Source: Phytophthora colocasiae (taxonomy: Eukaryota > Oomycota > Peronosporomycetes > Peronosporales > Peronosporaceae). From it: a DNA stretch of 64,000 bases. The stretch is taken from the NCBI GenBank assembly GCA_018806915.1, contig JAGKQI010000024.1:303793-367792 (forward strand). The letters run 5' to 3'. Positions 1-10,310 of this stretch are shown piece after piece. How positions within the stretch are numbered: position 1 is the stretch's first letter; every line of letters begins with the position of its first letter. The position numbers and the translations under genes were made by a program. The notes below the pieces were generated by a model, which worked only from the letters and a program-made list of their open reading frames with translations, ran no database searches and was not told the origin of the DNA.

Positions 1-82
1 TGGATCCCTGATCCATTGGGGAGTTCTCTACCCCACGTTCGTATGACTCCATACGAACGAACTGCAGTCGGTCGTGGGACGG
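1..82. other. Left flank of D2, unassigned
   Basis: This is the only sequence to the left of the outermost LTR. It contains a short inverted repeat (CGTTCGTATG near 39 and CATACGAACG near 52) but no coding region. The bases just before the LTR are GACGG (78-82), which should be the target duplication of D2 if its far end lies beyond the window. It could be host DNA or an older repeat. Confidence 0.3.
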
Positions 83-103
83 TGTAACAGGGTTACACGG
101 CGC
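83..103 (+). repeat. Start of D2 5' LTR, split by element A
   Basis: The first 21 bases of a Family III LTR (TGTAACAGGG..., compare TGTAACGGGG at 63299). The sequence stops at the start of element A and resumes at 14138. The last four bases, GCGC (100-103), are repeated at 14138-14141 and form the target duplication of A. Confidence 0.88.
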
Positions 104-1612
104 TGTGGTGGAGCGGATCTGGCCAAAATCTGGTTGAGGCCGATCGCGATCGCCACTTGCGCCCAGACACCGACTAACGGAGGGGGTCCCCCGATGATCC
201 GTGATCTTGCTGCGTGTAGTGTTCACCTTGTGTACCCGTCGGTAGGCGGGTTACGCTCTTCCAGGTGACTTCTGAAGATGTCTTGGGACGAGAAGAATGT
301 CTTGGGTGACGTAGGGGGTGTGAGATAGCGTGGGAATACTTCACTCTACCTCGGAGGGGTTGATCCGGGTCACAGGCGAGTTCTCGAGCCTTGATCCGGT
401 CACCTGGTCTTCGATCCAGGTCTTCCAAAGGTCCAATGTTGGGGATCTGATCCCTTCCTTTACGATGCTTGCCGCTTCCTATAGCGGGTGTCTTGATGGG
501 TTGAGAGTCGACGAGATCGTCAGGCCAAGCAGCCAATTCCTTCCGATCCGTAGTTCGCACGTAAAGGATAGATCACTAGATAGGGTAAAACTGGCCAATG
601 TATTATCCAGAATTAACCTCTATGCTAGATCTCTTCTCCTTACCTTCTTGATGCCGGGGGGCCAATGTAATTCCCAGTTCCGGTCTTGAACGAAGGCACT
701 TGTGATGTCCAGAGCAAATTCGATTCTTGGGGGTTGTTGAGATACCGAGAGATCCTCACACTAGCGTAAGGTAAGCCGGCCAAATCGGGGATCCGGTCTT
801 AGCTGTAGCTAGGTGTGCGAAGTGTAGGAACACTAAGGGGAGGCCAATATGCTATCCTCTTCCCTTGTCTTGGTCCCTGAAGTAGTCCACTTGCGCACTA
901 GAGAGCAAATTCGATTCTGTTTATGGTTATTCCTATGTCTACTAGCCCCATCCTCATCTGCTATCCTACGATTACCTGACATCCGGCTACACAGCTGCCC
1001 TTCCGATCTTCGATCTTGATCTCACCTAACCCCTGATCGCGATCTCGATCTGCCGATCTGGCGATCAGCCGATCTCGATCAACCATCTCGGTCATCGATC
1101 TTGGTCCACCGTCTTGAACAAAGATCCCGATCAGCAGCCTTCATACTTGATCTCGCGTGCCTGCGTCGTCGACATTCCAGGTCTTGAGCTTCCCAGACTT
1201 GATCACCACTCCCCACGCGACTAACACTGCCATCAGGTCCCCTCGGCAGCATCTCACGGTTATGTTGTCACCGGCCCACCATAGATCACACCGATCCCGA
1301 CCCTCTGCCGCCTTGATCTCCTTCTCATGCGACCTCAGGCAAGGCGCCCTTTTCTCCTCCGACCCTGAGCCGCCACGCGGGACCGCACGACGGGTTCTCC
1401 AATCACTTAGTCTCACTTGACCAAGACGCCATCCATTCATCGCTGGCGAGATCCAGACGAACATCGATCTGGATCCATTCGTCAGCCATCGTTCGCGCAA
1501 TCTGGGGTCATCAACTGACATCTTGCTTCGCCAGAGGCCCCTGTCGCTTGATCCGACTCTCTTAGGGCCTGACGTTGCCTTTTCTCGGATTTCTTATTCG
1601 CGCTTCACCACA
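104..1612 (-). repeat. Element A 3' LTR
   Basis: 1509 bp with TG...CA ends and the inverted tips TGTGGTG/CACCACA. It matches 12629-14137 with three visible substitutions (near 949, near 1119 and near 1240). The part around 1000-1130 is dense in GATC. Open frames inside it (for example 330-689) recur in both LTRs with no family resemblance and are not counted as genes. Confidence 0.95.
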
Positions 1613-1623
1613 TCCGCCCCCAG
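1613..1623 (-). promoter_or_regulatory. Polypurine tract of A
   Basis: On the minus strand this reads CTGGGGGCGGA directly before the 3' LTR, the expected place for the plus-strand DNA primer. The same string precedes the LTRs at 50212 and 63094. Confidence 0.85.
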
Positions 1624-1738
1624 CCTGCAAGTTGGTCCGTCTCGGTCCACTTCAGGTCTCATTTTTCAATCTTCAGCCCAAGGCACAAGTCACCCCGACA
1701 ACACTTCGACCACCGCCAACGGATCCCTTCCAGTCTCC

Positions 1739-4358
1739 ATGAGCCAGCAAGGAAGTGATCCCGGGAGCGATTATTTGCCTACACCTCCCGATTCCCCAAG
1801 ATCCCCCGACGGTCCGCCATCTCCCCATTCCGACATCTCGCGACGTTCGTCGGGTCCGGCTCCAGACCACGCACGCCCGCTCTCATCCGATGAGGCTGGG
1901 CCGATGCCGGGCAGTCCAGGGTGGGATCGCCTGGTGCGCGAACGTGATCAACTAAGTCGTGAAGCCATGGAACTTCGGGCGCATGTCGACGCCATGGAGC
2001 GGTTCCGGGCAGACCAGCAGGGCGAGATTGCGCGTCTGGAGCGCGAGATCGCTGATCTCGCGGAGGAAGCCTCTGATCTCGATGGATTGCGTATGCAGGT
2101 TCACCAGCTCCGATCGGAACGCGACGAGTTCGCGCGGCGTCTCAACTCTGCCCAGGCAGACCTAGATCGAGCTACAGAGGACAGGGATCGTCTGACCGAA
2201 GAGGTGGAACAAGCCACCAACGAGATCCAGGATCTCCAGGCGGAAGCCCGGATCCATGCTTGCGATCTGGCTGAGGCGAAGCAGGACTCCATCACTGCCA
2301 AGGCCAGCTACAACCGGATCTCGGCTGATCTTGCACATCTCCAACTGGATTCCAGCCCCACGCCTTCGACAGGGGCTCCCACCCGATTGGCCCTGGCTGA
2401 GAGAGATCGAGCATTGGCGGACTCCGCACGAGCGATCGCTTCCATGACCAGTAACGCTGGTGAACGTGACCTAGCCACCGATCAACTCGCCCACGCTAAC
2501 TCCGAACTGAACCGAGTCACTTCGGAGCGGGATCGCCTACTCGTGGAACGAGACCAAGCGTTTGCAGATCGTGACAGAGCACAGGCGGATATCAGCACCG
2601 AGCGACAGCGATCCACTCGTCTAGGTACGCATATAGTCTAGATCCCCCTCCACCTGACCATGATCACTCATATTCTGTTTGTCGTAGAGGATGATCTGAT
2701 CGGTACCCATGCCGAAGTGCAGGAGTTAGAAGCGAGTCTTCAGGCATTGCAGGAGAACTACGATCAGGCAGAAGGTGACGTAATGGCGACCACCAACGTC
2801 CTGACCGAAATGGTGTCTCGCCTCCGCGCTGCTCAAGATGAACGGGGGGTCAAACGTGCTCTCAGTCCGCCCCCATCTCCTGCTACATCGCCCCCGCACA
2901 AGACCTCACGGACGGAGCCTCCCCCGGCCGATCACGACGCGGCCCCACCTGATGTTCCCGCTGGAGACCAACCCGGTGGCCAGGCCCAGGCGACCGAGCT
3001 CGAAGAAAAGCACGAGGAAAGCCCAGACCCCTTCGATCTGGGTCCTGAACCCGCGATCCCGACTGGGCCGGATGCGGAGGAAGCAGATCGCACCCAGGCC
3101 ACCTCGCAAGTGACCGTGGAAGCACCTTCCCCGAAGAAGGGTGGCTCGGATCGGTCCAAACGCAAGCCCGATCCGGAGCATGACGATGACGAAGAGGATT
3201 CTGGCGCTGGATCCGACGACGCTGTTCGGGCTACGATACTCCGATCGCTGTCGTGGCACCGCCGGCATGGAAATCCTCCTCCAGCATCCGGTGATCAAGG
3301 GGGGTCTGCTCCTTCGACGCCTCCGGCGCAGCCGACACCCCCGGGCGGCAGTTCCCCACAGACTCCGATCACTTCTCCTCAGGGGTCCCCGAGGGGTAGT
3401 CCAGCTGGCGGGAGCCCTCCCGGTGGGGGATCTCCGGGTGGCGGCTCTCCCGGCGGCTCGCCGCGCCCCCAGCTGAACCCTCCTCTGTTTGCGATCAGCT
3501 CGTCCATTCCCGGGTATGCGAACGTCCGGCAGTTTGCGGCTGGTGATGTCTTCCCGTGGGATCCGATGTTCATCGGAACTTTGGCGATCGTCGGCATGAT
3601 CCTCTCCACATTGTCCAAGAGGCTGCTGCTACCTCCCGGATTCCTCTACCCCGCGAGATCACCGGCTAATCGCCCTTCCCGAGCCGGTGTCGGTTGGTTG
3701 GCTAGCCTGATCACTGGGCCCAACGTGCAGGCCCTACTTGCTACCCGACCGTGGGAGGTGCTCCGCAACCGACCGGCCCCCCTCACCTTCGATCTCGGTC
3801 TGCATCGTCGTGCTGGAACCATGCTGGGGCAGATCGCGGATGCCTACGCCGCCTTCGAGTCAGATCACTTGCAGGCCTACTGGGAATCGACCCATTATCT
3901 CGAGATCACGAAGGCGATGTATGAAGCTGATCCTGATCTCCGTCGGTATTACCTCGAGCGTCGGCAACGGCGTAGCCGTACCGGAGAACGTTGGCGGCTG
4001 CTGTTGGGACGATTCCTGCCCATGATGAGGGGCGATGTGGGCGGACATCGATCTTCTGCTCGATCCTACTTCCCTGCACTTCCCTACTATCCGTGATCGG
4101 GTATACTGGTACCCCGGATCGGCCTCCCGAATGGCTAACCTGGCCCAGCCGACTCTGAACCGACCGGGAGCCCACCGATCTGATCTCTGCGTTGGCAGAA
4201 TGCGATCAGGAGGACCCTTAGCGCAACCATTACCGCGATCCGGCCGGCAGATCACCCGTCCCGGCAGATCCCACGGCTCGAAAACAAGTTTAACCCGCCT
4301 GCTCACCTACACCTCCTGGGACTCCCTGATCCCGCGATCTCGACCAGTCCGGAGGTGA
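1739..4358 (+). pseudogene. Antisense gene of A: coiled-coil / proline-rich protein
   Basis: Unknown function. It runs against pol and converges with it. I start it at ATG 1739 (MSQQGSDPG), just inside the element, because the C2 counterpart begins with a similar MSDPPSSPP. Order: a Ser/Pro-rich N terminus, a long heptad-like coiled coil full of ERDRL/ADLDRA repeats (about 1900-2800), a Pro/Gly/Ser-rich and acidic middle (about 2850-3480), then a C-terminal domain (about 3480-4170) with PWDP, AYWESTH, RRYY and DIDLLLDP. That domain is shared with C2. A 63-nt stop-containing insert at 2625-2687 looks like an intron. A single frameshift near 4033 separates the last part, which continues in another frame to 4358. 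I recognise no known family; a nuclear or Gag-interacting role would be speculation. Confidence 0.8.
2625..2687 (+). other. Candidate spliceosomal intron in the antisense gene of A
   Basis: 63 nt, donor GTACGC, acceptor TTTGTCGTAG, possible branch motif CTGAC at about 2654. It carries an in-frame TAG at 2639-2641. Removing it joins ...STRL to EDDLIG through a Glu codon split after its first base and keeps the coiled-coil frame open on both sides. The C2 homologue is continuous at this place. The alternative is a mutated stretch with a stop codon. Confidence 0.6.
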
Positions 4359-4703
4359 TCAGCTGAAGCCAGAGTCGGTCAGCACGCTTACATATCCTCT
4401 ATCACGATCCGGTACTTCGCCACGCGATCCTGACTCCAGCCTAGCCTCTTTTCAATTCCACGTAATCTTTCCAGCTTCAAAAACCAGCGTTCTTCTCCAT
4501 ACTTACTCCACAGTTTCGATCCCACTTAGCATCTTCGAAATCTCCACACCTTCCATCCAATCACTCCGGTTTCACATGCATATACAAGAAAAATATAAAA
4601 TCTCCACGAAAAATATAAAATCTCCACATCCGATCCAGATAGACATCCAGATCAGCATCCGCGATCTCGGCGTTGTGACCCGGTCACGTCGCCTTCTCTG
4701 CGT
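4359..4703. other. Intergenic stretch between convergent genes of A
   Basis: No coding frame of note. It contains an exact 20-bp tandem duplication (4588-4607 and 4608-4627, unit ending ATAAAATCTCCAC) in an AT-rich zone. The reverse complement of the zone (TTTTATATTTGTGTATATGC) recurs at 49345 and 59933 after the other Family I pol genes, so it probably holds the 3' ends of both convergent transcripts. Confidence 0.6.
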
Positions 4704-7700
4704 CTACACCTCTTTGTGCGACTGCATCACGCCAAACCGATTTCGGTTAGCATGATCACGTAGGAACGCGCTCAGTATGGCTCCACAGTTAAGATCAGCT
4801 TCGTCGACCCAAGTTGGTTCATCATAACCGACCCAGTGCACCAGGAATTCACGATAGATCCGGCCGTAGCGAGTCCGTTTCCCACTTCGCATGTCCGAGA
4901 TCCGTTCGACCTCGTACTCGTCGGCATCCAGTTCTGGGACCCAACTGTCCTCCGGAAGGAAGGATCTCATCGAAATATAGCCGATCTGCTTCATCCACAG
5001 TCAACTCGACCCGCGGTCGATCCGGAAAATTCCGCACCAGCTTTAGCTTAGAAACATGGGACCACTGGAAAGATATGGTAATCAGATCCCGCGATCTCCA
5101 GCTTGATCGTGAATTCGTTGAGCTTCTCTGCAACACGGAACGGGCCGTGCCAAAGGTGAGCGAGTTTACGTGCATACCCTTCCTTCACACGATCTAGAGT
5201 ATAGCCAAACTCGTGATCCAGCTTCGATCTGATGCGGATCGACATCCTCATTGTGCCGATCGGCTCGATCTGCAATCGCCTCTCGTAGTCTAGCGTTGAC
5301 CTGCTCTCGCGACTGCTGGTAGTATCTCTGAACCCGATACCTCCACCGTCTTGGATCGCGATCGTGGCGTCTGGTCGATCCGATCGGGATCGTTGCCTCC
5401 AACGTCGATCTCGGATCCCATCCCTGTACCAGGTAATGAGGGTATCTCCCCGAACCCGATCGTGAGCCGTATTAATGGCGAACGTCAGTCTCTCCGCGTA
5501 TTCATCCCAGTCCTTCTGATCGAGATCTTGAACATACATCTTGATCGCCCTAGTCGCCGTTTGCACCATCCGTTCCGCAGTCCCGTTGGCTTGCGGCCGG
5601 TAGGCCATCGTCGCCCGTTGTCGCTGCCCCAGGATCTTATTGAACGATCTGAAGAAGTCGGACATGAAACCCGGTTCTCGATCGTGCCTGATCATCTCGC
5701 TAGCACCAAATCTGCGTAACACGCATTCTTCGTAAGATTCTACGACGGTCTGGGCCGATCGGGAGGAACTGGCCTTCGCGATCACATATCCCGTGAACAG
5801 ATCTACCCAGATCAGTAGTTCGGTGTTGCCTTTGTTGGATCTGGGCAGAGAGGGTATGTGATCCATCGCTATGATCTGGAACGGGTATGTCGCTTGCAGA
5901 TTCCCAGGTGACTCGCCCCGGATCGTGGGTCTCCCCTTTCCGGTCTCACAGTCTACACACTCGCCTACGTATCGCTGCACACTCCGATATAATCCCCTCC
6001 AGTGGAAATGATCTCGGATCCGCTGATAAGTGCGTCCGATCCCTTGATGTCCCCCTTCCAGAGTCGTATGGTAGTGGTGGAGGACATCATGCTGTAGCGT
6101 TTCTGGAACCACGAGTCTCATCAGACGGTCGCGATCACCTCTTGATCTCGGCCCTGGTGGGCAATAAAACAACAGATCCTGTTCATCTACCTCGTACTCG
6201 GAAGCGATCTTGGCGTAGGATCCAGACTCGGCTCGAGTAAGATCCGCGATCTGCCCAGCCAGGTACCTCTTTAGTCCGGCGATCCAGACCTCCTCGTCCT
6301 GGGCTCGCCTGATCCGATCAATCCGCATCTCCCGGATCAGTTCCTCTCGCAGGACAGCGGCACCAGGTCGCGCTCGGGCTGCACGCGTGGCTACTGCCGA
6401 CACTTGTGCAGTTCGATCTTCAACTCGAGGGGCCAACACCTCATCAAGCCGATTCAGGGTGATCAGATCGCATCGATCTGTCTCATCGTGGACTTCGATC
6501 CCGCTTCCTCGCTGCAGCGCGGCACTCGCCAAGCTATCTGCGCTCCCATTCCAGTCTCTCTTCACATGGACCAGCCCGTGATCTCCCCAATTCCGCAAGT
6601 GATCTAGCACCTTCTGTTTCAGTAGCGTCAATCCTGGCGCCTTGCAGTCGATCTCGCCCCGGACTTGTCGGATTACCAGATTCGAATCGCCACAAACGAC
6701 CAAACGGCGGCGTTCTAACTGTGCGATCATGCCAAGACCTAGCAAGAGTCCACGGTATTCCGCTTCATTGACAGTGAGGCTTTCAGCATAATCCGATTTA
6801 GCCTTGATCACCTTCCACTCTGGTAAACTCCACACGATCGCGCTGAAAGCGCCTCCTCCTCGTTTCACGCGTGCCGATCCGTCGAAACTTATAACCCACA
6901 ACTCCTCATCTGGGTCTACAGTGGGGATCGGCATCTGGATCCGACGTTTTGGCTCCTTTCGCGGCGCGATCGCGATCAGAGCTTCGTCGATCTCCGATCG
7001 GGGCGTTATGTTAGCTGCGATCGCCCCAGTATTTCATCCTCCCCTTCGTACACTTCGTGATCTCGAGTGTCCACGGGGACAGAAGAGCAGACCATTGTCC
7101 CAGACGTCGCTTGGAGGCCGGGCAGACTTGAAACAGCCAGGCAAGCGTCGAGTGTCGGGTTAGGACCTTGATCCGACGTCCCACCAACAAGGTGTAGTGT
7201 AGATCCAAGATCCGAAGTAGAGCTAACACCTCGCTTTTCGGCAACATTATAATTCAGCTCGTTGGTCTTCAAGGTTCGGCTGGCAAACGCGACCGGGTGG
7301 TAGATCTGGTCGTGTTTCTGCATTAGTGCGGCAGGAAATCGCCCAGTCACTAGCGTACACGATCACCACGGGTAACTTCGTCGTGTCGAAGTGGCGAGAG
7401 GATCGGGGTCGACGCGATCTTGGTCTTCAAGGCTGTAAACGCCCTGTATGCCCCTACCCCACCTCTCGTCGCAGTCTTTAGGCCCAGGTTGGTTCCGATC
7501 TCGCTTGAACAGGGTGAAGACATCGCCCCAAGTCAGGATCCGTTGTACTATCGCTTCTTTGAGTCAGGATATCTAGCGATCTATCCCGATCCGACTTAAG
7601 CGCGACGGGATCTTGGTGATCAGGTCCATGCTATCCATGATCTTTCGTAGATCTGGTCGCTTCTTCAGTTCTGCGAACTCCACCTCACGTAGTTCATATA

Positions 7701-10310
7701 GGACCGATGCATAGATCGCATAATCCTCGATGAACCGACTATAGTAATTCAAACTTCCAAGGAACGATTGCATGGATCGGAGTGATCCAGGAATGGTAGA
7801 TCCGTCAGAGACTTCCAGATCCTTCGGGTTTGCCTCCAATCCATCGATCGACACTTTGTGTCCGAGATATTCCACCTTATCCATGCCCCAGAAGCTCTTT
7901 GCCACACTGATCGAGAGATTCCACTTATCGCGAGCCTCCAATAGGCCTTCCACCCGATCGCACATTTGATCCCATGATCCAGCCGTGATCAAGATATCGT
8001 CGATGTATGATCTCCGACCTAGCACCGACGGACGACCGGGATCTTCCGGGATCCCTGATTCGAACACATCCGCAGATCCTTCCACATCTCCGGACTGGGA
8101 GATCTTCAGAAATCCATATAGGGCATTGTCCACAAGGCGTTGATAGATCTGAGGAGCGTTCTTCAGCCCGAACGGCATGCGATTCCACTCGAAAAGGCCA
8201 AATGGAGTGATGAAAGCCGAGATCGCGCGAGCTCGATCGGTCATTGATACGACCCAGAATCCACTCGCCATGTCTAATGAACAATACCACAGAACCTTGT
8301 CAAGATCTTCTACAACAGGTCATTGATCAAGGCATCGGGTAGATCATCAGCCTTGTGAGACCGTTCACCAGCCGATAATCGATACACAGTCGGATGTCTA
8401 CACCGTTCTTCTTGATGATCACCACGATCGGAGATGCCCATGGCGATGTCGATGGCCGAATGATCTTGGCAGCTAGGAGTCCTTTGATAAGATCCGATAC
8501 TTTCTCGCGAAACTGTGGCGCCACCTTTCGGACTCGTTGTGCGATCGGCTTTGCATCACCCACGTCGATATCGCATATAACACCCTTGGCCGCTGGAGGA
8601 AGTGCGTTTCCCTTTCCGATCAGGAGATGTCGCTTCTTCCAAATAATCTGTCGAAGTTTCTCGATCTCCTCCGGGGTAGCCGATCCCGGATTCCCTACTT
8701 GCAGATCTTCAATCCTGACTTCTTCGGTGGTGGAGATCTGGATCTCTGGTACTACTGCGAGATTATCGGCTAGATCTTCGGTCGAAAAATCACCACTTTC
8801 GTGTAAGTGGGTCTGATCAGCGTTCTCGATCCCTTCAGGAGATGTCGGATCCGGTTCATCCGTTGATTGATCACGCAGCCTATCGTCCTTGGCTGTCAAG
8901 ATCGGGGTGTCTTTAACCCTGGGGACGGCATCGGCGTCGGATTCATGTTTGATCTCGATTTGAAAATCTGGTTTTTCTGTTTTTTCCTCGATCTCTTCTT
9001 CGCATGTCCGATCTGTCCGATCTGGGGCCTGATCTGGCAAGCTCTCATTCGTCTCAGTCTCACCGCCCCCAGCTTCGCCACTCGGGGTCTTGTCGGAACT
9101 GATCGTGATCGGTGGGGTATCCATGGGATCCGGTTGGGGATCGATGAATGCGACCTTGACTTCGGCTGTATCGGTTGGTGATCGCGGTTCCGGTGTCGAT
9201 ATTGGTGCAGGATCAAGATCGGTCTTGGCCGTCCTACCTCGACGGAGTATAGATCGCGGCGTAACGTAGGTCGGCCGTTCGACCGACGGCAAGGGGATCT
9301 CCACGGATTCTTGAGGTTCCGGTCTTGCGTCCACAGTCGCTTCTAGAGCTAGATTCTGCCACTCCATGTAACGCCGGGACCCGACCGACACAAACCCGGG
9401 GAATCGAGGCACTTTTTCCTGATCGAGTACCATTCCAACATGTAATCGGTGATCCAGTCGTAAAATCTTCTCGCTCAAATTCGTGATCACTAAATACCGA
9501 GTTCGGCCGGGTCCATTTACCACGGTAGGTACCCATCGGTCGCCTCTGGTCACCCATAATTTCTCCGTCGCCGATAATTTCACTCTCGATGCGATCTCTT
9601 CAGATCCCCCAACTGGGATATGCAGATCTTCCTCCAATTTTACCGATCTTACCTTCTCCCCGTATAATCTCTTGCGACCACTAAGTGGGATCCCCACTTC
9701 ATTAGGTAAGCACATCGATCCCTTCGCCAGATCCATCCGGACTCCAGCCGGGATCATGAAATCCATACCCAGGATCGCATCTTGCCCGGATAGATCCCCG
9801 ATCCAAATATCGAAAAAATAGACCAAGTATCCCGCAAGCGTGATCTTGATCCTCGTTCTTCCCTCGGTGGTGTACACATTATCACCGATCCCAACACACT
9901 CCTGTCTCTGACTAGTGTCAAAGTGGCACCCAACCTTACGAGCAAAGGCGGTATCCAAGATGGATACCTCGGCGCCAGTGTCCAGGAGCAAGATCGCTCT
10001 TTCGTGATTGATCTTGCCTGAGATCTTGGCTTGGTGGAACCATTTTCCGGGTGCGTGGTATTTCCAATACCCCCTGGACTCTCCTTCCTTGAGATCCAGA
10101 GCCACTTCCCGCACCAGATCGAGAGAACTCATCGATCCGGGGAAGACTCGCGATCTTAGCAGTATACGAATGCAACTTACATGTATTACCGCGCAGATCC
10201 GAATTCTCCCTATCTTGATCTCTCGATTTCTTGTTCACATATGCATAGATGCAGTACTCAGAACGCTCGGCTCGTACCGGTTTCCAAACCGGCGAGCGTC
10301 CTAGTTTAAC
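4704..10310 (-). pseudogene. pol: pol of A: protease, RT, two RNase H domains, integrase, chromodomain
   Basis: Reads from the frameshift site at 10304-10310 in the -1 frame of gag. Recognisable parts in order: protease with LLLDTGAEV (about 9980), RT with YIDD (about 7997), a degenerate Gypsy RNase H (about 7400-7020, broken), an archaeal-like RNase H (FDGSA near 6885 to NGSADSLAS near 6530), integrase with HHCC zinc site and D-D-E (about 6110-5560), and a chromodomain (about 4940-4760). There are at least eight lesions, including breaks near 10120, 8325, 7805, 7500-7000, 5450 and 5050. Two pairs of compensating shifts are visible (near 7800 and at 5450-5200). C2 is about 95% identical over the aligned protein and is the better reference. 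Confidence 0.93.
10264..10310 (-). promoter_or_regulatory. -1 ribosomal frameshift signal of A
   Basis: In mRNA sense: GUUAAAC (10310-10304) with gag codons UUA AAC, the gag UAG, two more bases, then a stem-loop. The inner hairpin is CCGGUUU/AAACCGG (10292-10286 with 10283-10277) and the outer stem is CGCUCG/CGAGCG (10298-10293 with 10269-10264). Pol is open in the -1 frame. Confidence 0.85.

Noticed and set aside
330..689. Frames of 80-130 codons in the A LTRs (also 1141-1521, 12855-13214, 13666-14046)
   Set aside because: They lie in both LTR copies and have no recognisable features; GC-rich LTR sequence gives such frames by chance.
2906..3298. Minus-strand frames opposite the A antisense gene
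   Set aside because: Low-complexity mirror translations of the Pro/Gly-rich plus-strand protein.
10301..10310. Read-through of the gag UAG, as in murine leukaemia virus, to express pol
   Set aside because: In the gag frame of Family I a TGA follows after 21 more codons, and pol is in the -1 frame in all families; slippery heptamers fit instead.
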